Counted from the first letter of the stretch, positions 16,321 through 26,940 are shown. The stretch is DNA of 64,000 bases from Enterobacter sp. Cy-643 (GCF_011752815.1 NZ_VWWV01000003.1:434001-498000); one strand, 5' to 3'. Notes: generated by a model from the sequence alone, not told the origin. Program-made: numbers and translations.

Positions 16321-17975
16321 TACCAGCTCCGGAATTTCGCTGGCGGGTTGTAAAGACCGCCGGACCATTCGACGAGATCGGCCACGCTGCTTGCCGCCAG
16401 CAGAGAACGGGTCGCCTCGCTGCGGCGGATCCCCATATCTTCCGGGTAAGCCACTTTGCCGCTCTGGCGAAGTGCGGCGACCCGTTTAGCGTCCACGCCC
16501 AGGCCGATGTCGGTGATACCGGCGACCGCCGCTACCATCGCACGGCGTTCTCCCAGACTCTCCGCACGGTAGAGATATGCAATGCCTTCCTCGGTGAGCA
16601 CGTGGGTGACGTCGTCGCCGTAAATCATTACCGGGGCCAGCGGCATGCCGGAGGTTTTGGCCACCTCTACGGCATCCAGGGTTTCCACGAAGGTGGGCTT
16701 CACGCCCGCCTGGAAGGTTTCGACCATCTGCACCACCAGCTTTTTACCGCGCTGCATCGGATCGGGCTCGGTGATCATGTTCAGCCACGCCGGCGTGGCG
16801 TGGCGACGACCGTGCGGATCGTGCCCCATATTTGGCGCGCCGCCGAAGCCCGATAAGCGGCCGCGCGTCACGGTTGAAGAGTTAGCCAGGCCATCAACCT
16901 GCAGGGTGGAACCAATAAACATATCCACAGCGTATTGCCCGGCCAGTTGGCACATGGCTCGGTTGGAGCGCATAGAGCCGTCTGCACCGGTAAAGAAGAT
17001 ATCCGGGCGGGCGCGAATGTACTCTTCCATGCCCAGCTCGCCGCCGAAGCAGTGCACGCTCTCGACCCAGCCGCTTTCAATCGCCGGGATCAGCGTCGGG
17101 TGCGGGTTCAGGGTCCAGTGTTTGCAGATTTTACCTTTCAGACCGAGCTGTTCGCCGTAAGTCGGCAGCAGCAGCTCAATGGCGGCGGTGTTAAAGCCGA
17201 TCCCGTGGTTCAGCGACTGAACCTGGTGTTCGGCGTAAATGCCTTTGATGGCCATCATCGCCATCAGGATGTGTTCCTGCTTGATCAGGCGCGGGTCACG
17301 GGTAAACAGCGGTTCGATAAAGAAGGGTTTGTCGGCAACGACCACGTAGTCAATCCAGGATCCGGGAATGTCCACGCGCGGCAAATCGCAGTCATCGTCC
17401 ACCAGTTCATTAACCTGGGCGATAACAATCCCGTCATGGAAGGCGGCAGCTTCAACCAATGCAGGCGTATCTTCAGTGCTCGGCCCGGTGTACAGGTTTC
17501 CTTTGCGGTCGGCTTTATAACCGGCGATGAGCGCGACGTTAGGCGCAAGATCGACGTACAAGCGCGCATAAAGCTCGATATAGGTGTGAATCGAGCCAAT
17601 TTCTAACAGCCCGTCTTCAAGCAGTTGAGAAATACGCAGGCTTTGGGTGCCAGAGAAAGAGAAGTCAAGCTTGCGGGCAATACCTTTTTCAAAAATATCA
17701 AGGTGTTCACTGCGGCCGACGCTCGGCATGATCATATGCAGATCGTGTACTTTTTGCGGGCTGACGTCTGCCAGCATGCGGGAGAGAAAATCGGCCTGTT
17801 TTTGGTTATTTCCTTCCAGCACTACCCGGTCGCCCGGTGCAATCAGCTTTTCCATCACTTCGACGAGGTCCCCGGTCGGGATCACCTTGCCCTGTACGTT
17901 ACTGGACGCCATACGTCGCTGCTTCTCGGTGCGACGCGTGTTCCAGACGCGGGCAGGCGTTTGGCTAGCACTCAT
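16320..17975 (-). CDS. mdcA: MdcA, malonate decarboxylase alpha subunit (acetyl-ACP:malonate ACP transferase)
   Basis: A 551-residue CoA-transferase-like subunit that exchanges malonate for acetate on MdcC. Visible features are the glycine-rich GRLSGFGGAPNMGHDPHGRR segment and SLNHGIGFNTAAIELLLP. It is the first gene of the operon, with AGGAGGTTAAT just upstream of the ATG. The length equals Klebsiella MdcA. Confidence 0.96.
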   Translation of the reverse strand: MSASQTPARVWNTRRTEKQRRMASSNVQGKVIPTGDLVEVMEKLIAPGDRVVLEGNNQKQADFLSRMLADVSPQKVHDLHMIMPSVGRSEHLDIFEKGIARKLDFSFSGTQSLRISQLLEDGLLEIGSIHTYIELYARLYVDLAPNVALIAGYKADRKGNLYTGPSTEDTPALVEAAAFHDGIVIAQVNELVDDDCDLPRVDIPGSWIDYVVVADKPFFIEPLFTRDPRLIKQEHILMAMMAIKGIYAEHQVQSLNHGIGFNTAAIELLLPTYGEQLGLKGKICKHWTLNPHPTLIPAIESGWVESVHCFGGELGMEEYIRARPDIFFTGADGSMRSNRAMCQLAGQYAVDMFIGSTLQVDGLANSSTVTRGRLSGFGGAPNMGHDPHGRRHATPAWLNMITEPDPMQRGKKLVVQMVETFQAGVKPTFVETLDAVEVAKTSGMPLAPVMIYGDDVTHVLTEEGIAYLYRAESLGERRAMVAAVAGITDIGLGVDAKRVAALRQSGKVAYPEDMGIRRSEATRSLLAASSVADLVEWSGGLYNPPAKFRSW

Positions 17976-18359
17976 TATTAACCTCCTGATTCAGCGCATC
18001 ATTTTGATTGGCTTTAGTCTGGTTAAAAGTGTGCGCCACGCAGGGTTGGCTATCAATTAAGCTCAGGCGTTAATCATTAGCCTTAGAGTAATAATGGGTT
18101 TATCGTTTTGTGATCGAGGTAGAAGGCGAAGATGGCCAGGGTGCGCTACACGGATGAAGGAGGAAAAAGTGTACTCTGCGGCCCCCGATGTTAAGGTTGT
18201 CGAGTCTTAAATTCAGGTTTTAACGTCATGCTGCTCGTCGCCATACTCAACAATCCTCTGCTAAAACAGCCGCGCATCGCTTAGCGCGCTCACACATTCC
18301 CGTCTGCAATTTGAAACGGAACCTTGTTCCGTGGGCACACTTTTGTTGTGAGAAAAAAC
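17976..18359. promoter_or_regulatory. mdc promoter region divergent from the acetyltransferase gene
   Basis: This 384-bp gap has no convincing gene. The mdcA side is AT-rich (around 18046-18110) and would carry the MdcR-dependent promoter. Next to the acetyltransferase gene is an inverted repeat ACGGAAC-ctt-GTTCCGT (18316-18332), about 28 bp upstream of its ATG, which could be an operator. No terminator-like U-run follows it. Confidence 0.4.
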
Positions 18360-18992
18360 ATGTCAAAAACTGAAAAGCACTGGTCTCAGGTCGAGTACCT
18401 GCACGAAACGGTGACCAACCCTAATATTCATATCAAAGGCCAGCACAGTTATTACAGCGACTGCTGGGATAGCGGTTTTGAGCGAAGCGTGGTGCGCTAC
18501 CTGCAGGGTGACGCGGTGAGCCAGGAATGGGAACCCATTGGCAAACTTGACCAGCTGTGGGTAGGGGATTACGTCTGTATCGCCGCCGAAGCTGTAATAT
18601 TGATGGGCGGCAACCACACGCATCGCGGCGACTGGTTCTCTCTTTATCCCTTTATCGAAACCATCAAAGACGCCTACCGCGCCAAAGGCGATACCACGCT
18701 AGGAGACGGATGCTGGATAGGCATGAGGGCAATCATCATGCCCGGCGTGACCATCGGTGAAGGCGCAATTATTGCCGCTGGCAGCGTGGTGACGAAAGAC
18801 GTCACGCCTTACAGCGTCGTCGGCGGTAACCCGGCTAAACCCATCGCCCCGCGTTTCGAACCCGGGGTGATTGAGCGGCTGCTGAAGCTGCACATTTACC
18901 AGCTAAGCGACGAGCATTTTCAGGCTATTCAGCCCCTGCTGAGCAATAACGATATTGATGCGCTGGAACGCGCGGTGCGGGCACTGCAGTAA
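18360..18992 (+). CDS. CatB-related O-acetyltransferase (left-handed beta-helix)
   Basis: A 210-residue hexapeptide-repeat acetyltransferase (Vat/CatB type). Visible are the N-terminal YYSDCWDSGFERSVVRYL segment, the catalytic-histidine region MGGNHTHRGDWFSLYPF, left-handed beta-helix hexapeptides (IGMRAIIMPGVTIGEGAIIA) and the typical GGNPAKPI ending. It transfers acetyl from acetyl-CoA; relatives inactivate streptogramin or chloramphenicol, but the substrate here is unknown. The start at ATG 18360 is preferred over the upstream in-frame TTG at 18324, which would overlap the inverted repeat. Confidence 0.85.
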   Translation: MSKTEKHWSQVEYLHETVTNPNIHIKGQHSYYSDCWDSGFERSVVRYLQGDAVSQEWEPIGKLDQLWVGDYVCIAAEAVILMGGNHTHRGDWFSLYPFIETIKDAYRAKGDTTLGDGCWIGMRAIIMPGVTIGEGAIIAAGSVVTKDVTPYSVVGGNPAKPIAPRFEPGVIERLLKLHIYQLSDEHFQAIQPLLSNNDIDALERAVRALQ

Positions 18993-18998
18993 CGAAAG

Positions 18999-19019
18999 CG
19001 GGCGGGAATAACCCGCCCG
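18999..19019. terminator. convergent terminator between acetyltransferase and cybC
   Basis: CGGGCGGG-aataa-CCCGCCCG has an 8-bp perfect GC stem between two convergent genes. A short TTGTT follows on the plus side. Confidence 0.8.
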
Positions 19020-19029
19020 TTGTTAAATC

Positions 19030-19416
19030 TTAGCGAAACTTCTTGTGGTAGGTATCGCGAGTGGTTTTGAAGTCAGCGGCAGCAGCCTGAGCTTCTGTCA
19101 CTTTGCCTTCGTTAGCCAGCTTCAGCGCACCGTCAATCTGGCCCACGAGGATATCAAACCCGTGGCGGTACTCTTTCATGTTGGCGCTGTCGGCAGCTTC
19201 ATTTTCCAGCTTTGGCGGCGTACCTTTCTGCGCATCCAGAGCCGCTTCACGCATATTGCCCAGTGAAGTTTTCAGCTCGGTGGCGTCTTTGGTGCTCAGC
19301 ACGGTCTTGTAGTTTTTCGCGATAATGTCCATGTCGTCACCGACATCTTTGGCAAACGCAGCGCCGGACAGTAACACGGATGATACGGCTAACATTGCAA
19401 TCAGTTGCTTACGCAT
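19030..19416 (-). CDS. cybC: soluble cytochrome b562
   Basis: A 128-residue periplasmic four-helix-bundle hemoprotein. The signal peptide is [22 protein letters not shown], cleaved before KDVGDDMD. The heme ligands are the Met in DDMDII (mature Met7) and the His in TYHKKFR near the C-terminus. It is non-covalent, with no CXXCH. The neighbourhood with pmbA and darP is the E. coli order. Confidence 0.96.
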   Translation of the reverse strand: MRKQLIAMLAVSSVLLSGAAFAKDVGDDMDIIAKNYKTVLSTKDATELKTSLGNMREAALDAQKGTPPKLENEAADSANMKEYRHGFDILVGQIDGALKLANEGKVTEAQAAAADFKTTRDTYHKKFR

Positions 19417-19474
19417 TTACTCACCTTATCTTTTTTATATGAGAAACGGGCGCGGCAGGACGCGCCACATTGCT

Positions 19475-20827
19475 TTACTGACCGGCTATCTTCATCTCCG
19501 GAAGTAAGACTGAACCACACTGAATGTTGCTACGTGTTTCTATATCGTTGCCAATAGTAACTATCTCGCGCCACATGTCTTTCAGGTTGCCGGCGATGGT
19601 GATTTCGCTCACCGGATACTGGATCTCGCCATTTTCAACCCAGAAGCCCGCCGCCCCGCGAGAATAGTCGCCGGTAATGCCGCTCACGCCCTGCCCCATC
19701 AGCTCGGTCACCACCAGCCCGGTGCCCATCTGTTTCAGCATTTCCTCAAAGCCCAGGCCCTGGCCGGCAATGCGCCAGTTGTGGATCCCGCCCGCGTGAC
19801 CGGTACTTTTCAGCCCCAGCTTACGCGCGGAATAGTTGGTCAGCAGCCACTGCTGCAGCACGCCGTCCTTGATGATATCGCGGCGTTCGGTACGCACGCC
19901 TTCGCTGTCAAACGGCGTGGAAGCCAGGCCTTTCAGCAGGTGCGGATGCTCTTCAATGGTCATCCAGTCAGGTAAAATTTGCTTGCCCAGGGAATCCAGC
20001 AGGAAAGTTGATTTGCGGTACACCGCGCCGCCCGCAATCGCGCCAACCAGGTGACCAAACAGCCCCGTCGCCACTTCATTAGCGAAAATCACCGGCGCTT
20101 TCATCGTAGAGAGTTTACGCGGAGACAGGCGAGACAGCGTACGGCGCGCGCAGTCGGCTCCTACCCACTCGGGTGATTTCAGGTCTTCCATCGCGCGACC
20201 GATGGTGTAGGCGTAATCGCGCTCCATATCACCGTTTTCTTCGGCAATGACGCAGCTCGAAAGGGAATGGCGGGTGGAGCAGTAGCTCTGCAGCATACCG
20301 TGGCTGTTGCCGAATACTTTGATGCCGTAATGGCTGTTGAAACTGCCGCCTTCGGTATTGGTGATGCGTTTATCCACGTTCAGGGACGCGTTTTCCGCTC
20401 GCGCGGCAAGCTCAATGGCGCGCTCCGGGTCAATTTCCGTTGGGTGGAAGAGATCCAGATCGGGTGCATCAAAGGCCAGCAGTTCTTTTTCCGCCACGCC
20501 AGCATAAGGGTCCGGCGAGGTATAGCGAGCGATGTCCAGCGCGGCCTGCACGGTACGGGCAATGGCGTCCGGGCTCAGATCCGTGGACGAAGCGCTGCCT
20601 TTGCGGTTTTGGTGATAAACGGTGATGCCCAGCGCACCATCGCTGTTGAATTCGACGTTCTCCACCTCACCGTAGCGGGTGCTGACGCTGATACCGGTGG
20701 TTTTGCTGACCGCCACTTCCGCGCCGTCTGACTTGCCCTTTGCCAGCTCCAGCGCCTGTGAAACCGCCTGCTCCAGAACCTGACGTTGTTGTGCTACTTG
20801 CGTGTTTACTTTCATCGCTACTGCCAT
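19475..20827 (-). CDS. pmbA: PmbA/TldE metalloprotease subunit
   Basis: A 450-residue TldE-family protein, partner of TldD. The heterodimer degrades unfolded peptides and matures microcin B17 and CcdA. It is nearly identical to E. coli PmbA across [18 protein letters not shown] and [16 protein letters not shown]. The start at ATG 20827 (MAVAMKVN) is aligned with the E. coli start. Confidence 0.96.
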   Translation of the reverse strand: MAVAMKVNTQVAQQRQVLEQAVSQALELAKGKSDGAEVAVSKTTGISVSTRYGEVENVEFNSDGALGITVYHQNRKGSASSTDLSPDAIARTVQAALDIARYTSPDPYAGVAEKELLAFDAPDLDLFHPTEIDPERAIELAARAENASLNVDKRITNTEGGSFNSHYGIKVFGNSHGMLQSYCSTRHSLSSCVIAEENGDMERDYAYTIGRAMEDLKSPEWVGADCARRTLSRLSPRKLSTMKAPVIFANEVATGLFGHLVGAIAGGAVYRKSTFLLDSLGKQILPDWMTIEEHPHLLKGLASTPFDSEGVRTERRDIIKDGVLQQWLLTNYSARKLGLKSTGHAGGIHNWRIAGQGLGFEEMLKQMGTGLVVTELMGQGVSGITGDYSRGAAGFWVENGEIQYPVSEITIAGNLKDMWREIVTIGNDIETRSNIQCGSVLLPEMKIAGQ

Positions 20828-20926
20828 AATGTAAGGTGAGTCGTTCAAGTCTAACAGGATCAGAACAATTTCGCAGTGCAGGCCCATTGCTGGTAATATC
20901 CGCGTCAACTTTTTAAGGAGCCTAAT

Positions 20927-21481
20927 ATGACCAAGCAGCCCGAAGACTGGCTCGACGACGTGCCCGATGATGAAAATGAAGACGAAGATGATGAAATTAT
21001 CTGGGTCAGTAAAAGTGAGATTAAGCGCGACGCCGAAGAGCTAAAACGCCTGGGCGTTGAGCTGATGGAACTGGGCAAAAATGCCCTGGAAAAAATCCCG
21101 CTCGACGATGATTTACGTGCCGCCATTGAGCTGGCGCAGCGCATCAAGAAAGAAGGCCGCCGCCGCCAGGTGCAGCTGATTGGCAAGATGATGCGTTCCC
21201 GCGACATGGATCCGATCCGTCAGGCGCTCGACAAGTTGAAAAATCGCCACAACCAGCAGGTTTCGCTGTTCCACAAGCTGGAAGCCCTGCGTGACCGCCT
21301 GGTAGAAGAAGGCGATGAGGCGATGAGCGAAGTGCTGAGACTTTATCCGCAGGCTGACCGCCAGCAGCTGCGCGTACTGATCCGTAACGCACAAAAAGAA
21401 AAAGCGGCCAATAAGCCGCCTAAGTCCTACCGTCAAATCTTCTCTTACCTTCGCGAACTCGCCGAAGAGCAGGAAAGCTAA
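20927..21481 (+). CDS. darP: DarP (YjgA), ribosome biogenesis factor
   Basis: A 184-residue DUF615 protein with an acidic N-terminus ([22 protein letters not shown]) followed by a helical, basic domain ([18 protein letters not shown]). DarP binds the late pre-50S particle near the peptidyl-transferase centre. It is divergent from pmbA, as in E. coli, with AAGGAG before the start. Confidence 0.95.
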   Translation: MTKQPEDWLDDVPDDENEDEDDEIIWVSKSEIKRDAEELKRLGVELMELGKNALEKIPLDDDLRAAIELAQRIKKEGRRRQVQLIGKMMRSRDMDPIRQALDKLKNRHNQQVSLFHKLEALRDRLVEEGDEAMSEVLRLYPQADRQQLRVLIRNAQKEKAANKPPKSYRQIFSYLRELAEEQES

Positions 21482-21538
21482 GACGTTAGCGCTGGCCTGT
21501 TTTCTCCCCGGCCAGCGCCCAATTTCCTCTGACCTTTC

Positions 21539-22168
21539 TCAGGTCAAATTACTGCGTCGATACAGCGCCACGCCCACCGCCAGCACGGCGAGCATACCCG
21601 CACAGCTGCGGTTCACCCAGCGCATCACGTTGGCGGAGAATTTACGCATCGCGTGGCGGCCACCCCAGGCGTAAATCGTCATCATGATGCAGTCGATAAT
21701 CGCGCTGACCAGCGCCAGAATCATGTACTGCATCGCCACCGGCTCCTGCGGGCGGATGAACTGCGGTAAAAATGCCGAGAAGAACAGCAGCCCTTTGGGG
21801 TTGGATAAGCCAACCATCAGCGAGCGCAGAAACGCCGTTTTGCCCGTGGCCACCGCAGCCGAAGCGCTCACGCTCAACGCTTTCGCCGGCGCTCGCCACA
21901 GCACGTAAGCCAGATAGACCAGGTAAAGCGCGCCGCCCCATTTCACCACTGTAAACAGCTGTTCAGAAGCCTGTAACAACGCGCCCAGGCCGCAGCCCAC
22001 CGCGCCAATCAGCAGCAGGTCCGCCAGCACCGCACCGAGAAAGCCGTAGCCCGCAATGCGCATTCCGTAGGTGGCTCCGTTATTCAGCGCTAAAAGCATC
22101 GACGGGCCTGGCGTCACCATAACCGCGCTAACGGCGATGACGTAAAGAAACAGCGTGGTGATATCCAT
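21539..22168 (-). CDS. LysE/RhtB family amino-acid exporter
   Basis: A 209-residue inner-membrane protein with about six TM helices. The family signature is AVMVTPGPSMLLALNNGATYG near the N-terminus, with the NPKGLLFF motif mid-protein. Members export amino acids such as homoserine, threonine, leucine or lysine; the specific substrate cannot be assigned. Confidence 0.88.
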   Translation of the reverse strand: MDITTLFLYVIAVSAVMVTPGPSMLLALNNGATYGMRIAGYGFLGAVLADLLLIGAVGCGLGALLQASEQLFTVVKWGGALYLVYLAYVLWRAPAKALSVSASAAVATGKTAFLRSLMVGLSNPKGLLFFSAFLPQFIRPQEPVAMQYMILALVSAIIDCIMMTIYAWGGRHAMRKFSANVMRWVNRSCAGMLAVLAVGVALYRRSNLT

Positions 22169-22242
22169 CCATCAAGTCCTGGTAAAAAAATAGAGTCGCG
22201 CCCGGCGGCCACTGCCTGCCGGGGACTTTTAAAACGTTTAGA

Positions 22243-22773
22243 TTAAAACGGGCGTTCCATCACGACGCGGCAAAGATCGTCAAAAAAGCGGCCATACCGG
22301 GCTTCATCGATGGGCTGCGGAAAACTCAACACAATCAGCTGATGATCGGGGATGTCCGCATGGTAAGTCGGGTGGTGATGCGCATAGTCGTTTTCGCAGA
22401 AACCGAGGCTTTGATAAAAACGCAGCCGCTTATGGGCGATCTCGGTGGTGAGCGGATCTATTTCAAGGATCGTTTGCGGGTAGAGCTGCAAAAACTGGCT
22501 TAGCATTCTCTTACCATAGCCTTGCGCACGCAGCTGTCCGTTCACAGCAAGGTGCTCAATATAGGCATAATCGCCAAAAGCCCACGCGCCGATCATGCCG
22601 ACAAACTGCTCGCCGTCAAACCAGGCCTGCAGGCTGTAATTAGGGTGAGAAAGCGCGCTGACTTTTGCGGCAGGCTGGCGTTTTTCATGCCGCGGGAAGG
22701 CGCTTTCATACAGCTCGTCCACGCATTCAAAATACGGGGAGCTGCGGTCGGTAATTCGTTTTATCGTTAGCAT
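22243..22773 (-). CDS. GNAT family N-acetyltransferase
   Basis: A 176-residue acyltransferase. The acetyl-CoA-binding motif A is in IEHLAVNGQLRAQGYGKRML (about residues 71-90), and the downstream RLRFYQSLGF strand-helix is typical. The substrate is unknown. Confidence 0.85.
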   Translation of the reverse strand: MLTIKRITDRSSPYFECVDELYESAFPRHEKRQPAAKVSALSHPNYSLQAWFDGEQFVGMIGAWAFGDYAYIEHLAVNGQLRAQGYGKRMLSQFLQLYPQTILEIDPLTTEIAHKRLRFYQSLGFCENDYAHHHPTYHADIPDHQLIVLSFPQPIDEARYGRFFDDLCRVVMERPF

Positions 22774-22894
22774 GAGCGCAGTTTACCAAATGTATACACT
22801 TTACGATCGCCATTTCGGGTAGCTTATTCACATTGCGTTAATGCCCTACGTTCCCCTTTGACTTAACCCGTCCAGATAGAGGTTCTCTGCTTTG

Positions 22895-23995
22895 ATGCCA
22901 GATATCGATGCCCAACGACGCGCTCTTAAGCTTGCCTGTAAAACCGAGCTGAGAGGATTTAAAGAAATGACGCCTGCGGAGCAATTCCAGGAGATGGCCG
23001 ACTGGGCCAGGGAAAATGACGTCGCCCATGACAGCTACGGCGTGGGGGATTTTATCGCGGGTTTTGAGGCCAAAATCGCTCAGCTACTGGGTAAACCAGC
23101 GGCAATATTTATTCCTACCGGAGTGATGGCGCAGCTGATAGCGGTCATTATCTGGAGCGAACGTAACCGCCTGCCTCGCTTTGGCGCGCACGCGACATCG
23201 CACCTGCTGATTCATGAACAGCAAACTTTTCAGGCCCTGGTGAAGATGCATGGCGTCGTCGTCGGCCATAAACTACGGCCTATCCTCGCCAGTGATTTTA
23301 CCGCCATAGCGGAGCCTTTAAGCTGCCTTGTGGTTGAACTTCCCGCGCGTGAGATTGGCGGGCAACTCCCAGAGTGGGACGAGCTGGAAGCCCTGAAAAC
23401 CGCAGCCGCAGAAGCTGGCACGCCGCTGCATATGGACGGGGCTCGCCTGTGGGAGAGCCGGGCGTATTACCAGCGCTCCTGGGCTGAGATTGCTGAGGGT
23501 TTTTCTTCAGTCTACGTTTCCGTCTACAAGGGCCTCGGGGGTATTTCAGGTTCGTTACTCGCTGGCGATGAAGACTTTATCCGCCAGGCTCGCGTCTGGC
23601 TCAGACGATTAGGCGGTAACGTGGTGACGCAAAGTCCCGCGGTGGTTTCCACGGCAATGCGCTTAGAAAAACGGCTGGCCATCCTTGAGAGCTGCTATCA
23701 GCGCACCCTCAGTCTCGCCGCCAGCCTGGAGGCCGTGCCGGGCATTCGTATCCTGCCCCGCAGACCTCAGGTCAACATGCTGCATGTTTATTTCGATGCG
23801 GATAAAGAAACATTACTCAGCGCCAGGGATGACATAGCCAGGCAGGAGGGATGCTGGCTGTTCAATGCGCTGGAAGAGGCCGAAGTACCGGGCTGGTGTA
23901 AAACGGAATGGTATGTAGGCGACAATATGCTGCCGATAGACAACGAGACCGTTTTAAACTTGTTCCACCAATTGATGGCTAAAGCAAGCCGCTAA
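22895..23995 (+). CDS. threonine-aldolase-like PLP enzyme (beta-eliminating lyase family)
   Basis: A 366-residue fold-type I enzyme. The PLP aspartate lies in HMDGARLWE and the PLP lysine in VSVYKGLGGISG, with the nearby arginine-rich RRLGGNVV segment as in threonine aldolases. Members cleave beta-hydroxy amino acids; it is not orthologous to LtaE by its N-terminus. The start is ATG 22895. A TTG codon immediately upstream would add only one residue. Confidence 0.8.
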   Translation: MPDIDAQRRALKLACKTELRGFKEMTPAEQFQEMADWARENDVAHDSYGVGDFIAGFEAKIAQLLGKPAAIFIPTGVMAQLIAVIIWSERNRLPRFGAHATSHLLIHEQQTFQALVKMHGVVVGHKLRPILASDFTAIAEPLSCLVVELPAREIGGQLPEWDELEALKTAAAEAGTPLHMDGARLWESRAYYQRSWAEIAEGFSSVYVSVYKGLGGISGSLLAGDEDFIRQARVWLRRLGGNVVTQSPAVVSTAMRLEKRLAILESCYQRTLSLAASLEAVPGIRILPRRPQVNMLHVYFDADKETLLSARDDIARQEGCWLFNALEEAEVPGWCKTEWYVGDNMLPIDNETVLNLFHQLMAKASR

Positions 23996-24017
23996 CCGTT
24001 CGCCAGCAGATAAAAAA

Positions 24018-24038
24018 ATGGCCCCGCATAGGGGCCAT
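24018..24038. terminator. bidirectional terminator between lyase and epmA
   Basis: ATGGCCCC-gcata-GGGGCCAT is flanked by an A-run on the left and TTCTTT on the right, between convergent genes. Confidence 0.85.
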
Positions 24039-24051
24039 GATTCTTTGGGCA

Positions 24052-25029
24052 TTAGGCCCGATCGACGGTAAAGGCCAAAACCTCGGAGAGGCTTTCAGCC
24101 CCCAGCGCCAGCATAATCAGGCGATCAACGCCCAGCGCCACACCGGAACTGTCCGGCATGCCGGCTTCCAGCGCCGCCAGCAGGTTCATGTCCACCGGCT
24201 GCTGCGGCAGGCCAAGCGCCGCGCGTTTGCGGTTATCCTGCTCGAAACGCTGCTGCTGTTCGCGGGCGTCGGTCAGCTCATGGAAGCCATTCGCCAGCTC
24301 GATACCTTTGAAGTAAACCTCAAAGCGCTCCGCCACGCGGTGATCTTCGGTGCTGATCTGCGCCAGAGAGGCCTGGCTTGCCGGGAAGTGATACACGAAG
24401 GTCGGCTTTTCTTTGCCAATCTGCGGCTCGACGCCCATCGCAAACAGCAGCTGCAGCAGCGTGTCTCTGTCTTCTTCTTTGTCGGCGATGTTGCTCAGAT
24501 CCAGCTTCGCCGCCGCTTCACGCAGCTGCGCTTTGTCCGCTGACAGCGGGTCGATATCCAGATGGCGCTGGAAGGCCTGCTGATAAGACAGACTTTCTGC
24601 GGCACCGCATTCCAGCACCTGCTGCAGGAGATCGTCCACCTCATTCATCAGGCGGTACATGTCGTAGTGGGGGCGATACCACTCCAGCATGGTGAATTCC
24701 GGGTTGTGGTGGCGCCCCATCTCTTCATTACGGAAACTACGGCACAGCTGGAACACCGGGCCACAGCCCGCCGCCAGCAGGCGTTTCATGTGGTATTCCG
24801 GGCTGGTCATCAGGTATAAATTCATGCCCTGAGAGTGACCTGGACCGACGAAACGGGTTTCAAACGGCACCAGATGAATATCGGTTACCGTCGCCTGGCT
24901 CATGCAGGGTGTTTCCACCTCCAGAACGCCTCGGTCGGCGAAGAAGCGCCGAATCTCCGCCATAATGGCGGCGCGTTTTAACAAATTGGGGATGGATGCG
25001 CTCGGCTGCCAGGTGGCCGTTTCGCTCAT
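24052..25029 (-). CDS. epmA: EpmA, EF-P lysine--beta-lysine ligase
   Basis: A 325-residue class II LysRS paralogue without an anticodon-binding domain. Class II motifs are [21 protein letters not shown] (motif 2) and [12 protein letters not shown] (motif 3). It attaches (R)-beta-lysine to Lys34 of EF-P. The EF-P gene and EpmB, which makes the beta-lysine, lie at 37.4-39.1 kb. The start at ATG 25029 matches E. coli. Unlike E. coli, the gene is separated from frdA by ada and a PEP-mutase gene. Confidence 0.96.
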   Translation of the reverse strand: MSETATWQPSASIPNLLKRAAIMAEIRRFFADRGVLEVETPCMSQATVTDIHLVPFETRFVGPGHSQGMNLYLMTSPEYHMKRLLAAGCGPVFQLCRSFRNEEMGRHHNPEFTMLEWYRPHYDMYRLMNEVDDLLQQVLECGAAESLSYQQAFQRHLDIDPLSADKAQLREAAAKLDLSNIADKEEDRDTLLQLLFAMGVEPQIGKEKPTFVYHFPASQASLAQISTEDHRVAERFEVYFKGIELANGFHELTDAREQQQRFEQDNRKRAALGLPQQPVDMNLLAALEAGMPDSSGVALGVDRLIMLALGAESLSEVLAFTVDRA

Positions 25030-25133
25030 GAGAAAGTCTCCGTATTTATGCAAGGCCGAGAAGTCTACCCGCATCACAGAAAGGAGACAAATTTTGTGCA
25101 GAGAATTTTGTTCTGAGCGTTTTATGGCCCGCG

Positions 25134-26180
25134 TTACGCAAACTTTTTCTCGTGCTCCAGCAGCCATTTTTTTCGTGCAATTCCACCGCCGTATCCCGTC
25201 ATAGCGCCGTTTTTACCGATGATTCTGTGGCACGGAATGACGATAGCAATCCGGTTCGCGCCGTTGGCTCCCGCCACCGCACGCACGGCATCTGGATTCT
25301 CCATTTTTATCGCCAGCGCCTGATAGTGAGAGGTTGCCCCATAAGGTACGGTATCGAGCTGCTGCCAGACTTTTTGCTGGAATGCGCTGCCCGGCGTATG
25401 CAGCGAAAGGGTGAACTGCTGCCTTTTTCCAGCAAAGTATTCCCCGATCTCTTTTTCCGCCTGCCGCGTATGACCATTTTCCCCGGCGATGATACGGGCA
25501 TTGAGCCGCGACTGCAGATCGTCAAATTCCCGCTCCAGCGCGCGTCGGTCAACAAACTCCAGCAGGCAGACGCCCATCTCGGTGGCGCACACAAACATCG
25601 GCCCGATGGGTGTGGTAAAACGGTGAATAACGATGATATCTGCCGCCCGGCTGGGGGCATCGCCAGTGAGTTTTTTACAGGTATAGCCAAACCCACTCAG
25701 CGAGTCGTAGCCGCTGCTAAACGCCGCATCCGTCGCGCTTTTCCCACGCCTGAGCTCCTGCAACGCCACATTCACACGCAGCATTCTCTGCCAGGCCTGA
25801 AAAGTCATCCCGTGCTGTTGCACAAACCAGCGCCGGAGACGTTCAGGGCTGATGTTGTGCTGGCGCAGCTCGCCATCGCTGACCCGGTTATCACTGCTCG
25901 CCCTGAACAGGGCAATGGCCTGCTCGACTATGGGCGGCGCAGAGAAGGCGTTTTCGGTGGGTCGGCAAATCTTGCAGGGACGAAAGCCCGCGTGAAGCGC
26001 GGATTTGAAGTCGTCATAAAACTCAACGTTACCCCGCTTAGGTTTGCGCGCGCGGCAGTTAGAAATGCAAAACACGCCGGTGGTTTTCACGCCCACGAAA
26101 AAAACGCCGACATGCTCGGAAGAACGCGCCACCAGCGCCTCATACCAGGCATCGCACTGCGCGATATCAAGGATTTTCAT
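25134..26180 (-). CDS. ada: Ada, bifunctional methyl-DNA repair protein and AraC-type activator
   Basis: A 348-residue protein. The N-terminal zinc domain has Cys38 and Cys42 ([15 protein letters not shown]) and the PCKICRP pair; Cys38 accepts the methylphosphotriester methyl. An AraC-type HTH follows at about 85-180 ([20 protein letters not shown]), and the C-terminal O6-methylguanine methyltransferase has IPCHRIIG. It repairs alkylated DNA and induces the adaptive response. No alkB lies next to it; instead a PEP-mutase-family gene overlaps its 5' end by 14 bp. Confidence 0.94.
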   Translation of the reverse strand: MKILDIAQCDAWYEALVARSSEHVGVFFVGVKTTGVFCISNCRARKPKRGNVEFYDDFKSALHAGFRPCKICRPTENAFSAPPIVEQAIALFRASSDNRVSDGELRQHNISPERLRRWFVQQHGMTFQAWQRMLRVNVALQELRRGKSATDAAFSSGYDSLSGFGYTCKKLTGDAPSRAADIIVIHRFTTPIGPMFVCATEMGVCLLEFVDRRALEREFDDLQSRLNARIIAGENGHTRQAEKEIGEYFAGKRQQFTLSLHTPGSAFQQKVWQQLDTVPYGATSHYQALAIKMENPDAVRAVAGANGANRIAIVIPCHRIIGKNGAMTGYGGGIARKKWLLEHEKKFA

Positions 26181-26940
26181 CGGCAAAGATCTCGTCAAAT
26201 GCGCCCCGCTGGCGGAGGCTAAACAACAGATGCTGTAACTTGCGGTTCAGCGCGGCGTGCACAAAATTCCCCATCGAGACGCGTTTCACCCCAAGCGCCG
26301 CCAGTTGATTAACGTCGGGCAGACCCGGCATGCACATCACATTCAGCGGGAGATCAACTGCGCCAGCAATCGCCTGAATATCTTCAGGCAAGGTCACGCA
26401 GGGCACAAAGAAGCCGTCAGCGCCCGCCTGCTGATATAGCTTCCCACGGGCGAGAGTTTGCTTCAGCGCATCCTGCTCACCAAGCAAAAAGCCATCTGTT
26501 CTGGCATTGATAAAGAGCGGTTTTTTCGCGGTATCCAACCCTGCTTTTATCGCGCTCAGGCGGGCTGCAAAGTGTCTGACATCCAGTAAACGACGCTCTC
26601 CCCGCTCAACTTTGCTGTCTTCAAGGTTAATGCCGACAGCCCCCAGTTCTGCCAGCTGAATGGCCTGGCGCACCACCGTTTCGGTGTCATCCCCATACCC
26701 GGCTTCCATATCGACGGAAAGCGGCAAATCGACGCGCTCACGTATACGGGCCACCAGAGCCAGAAGTACCGAAAATGGCATTTCTTCACCATCTTTATAG
26801 CCCAGCATATCGGCGATTGCCGCGCTTGAGGTGCCCAGCGCCTGATAACCCGCGGCCTGTGCCGCCTGAGCACTTGTGACGTCCCAAACGTTAGCCAGCA
26901 ACAATGGCGTGCTCTGACAATGCATCTGACGGAAGCTCAT
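26167..26940 (-). CDS. isocitrate lyase/PEP-mutase family protein
   Basis: A 257-residue TIM-barrel enzyme of the PEP-phosphonomutase/isocitrate-lyase superfamily. The metal-site motif DMEAGYGDD (about 77-85) and GINLEDSK are visible, plus FINARTDGFL. The reaction is unknown; relatives include oxaloacetate decarboxylases and methylisocitrate-lyase-like proteins. It is transcribed towards ada with a 14-bp overlap, suggesting co-transcription, and diverges from frdA. A GGGGAT ribosome site precedes the ATG at 26940. Confidence 0.82.
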   Translation of the reverse strand: MSFRQMHCQSTPLLLANVWDVTSAQAAQAAGYQALGTSSAAIADMLGYKDGEEMPFSVLLALVARIRERVDLPLSVDMEAGYGDDTETVVRQAIQLAELGAVGINLEDSKVERGERRLLDVRHFAARLSAIKAGLDTAKKPLFINARTDGFLLGEQDALKQTLARGKLYQQAGADGFFVPCVTLPEDIQAIAGAVDLPLNVMCMPGLPDVNQLAALGVKRVSMGNFVHAALNRKLQHLLFSLRQRGAFDEIFADENP

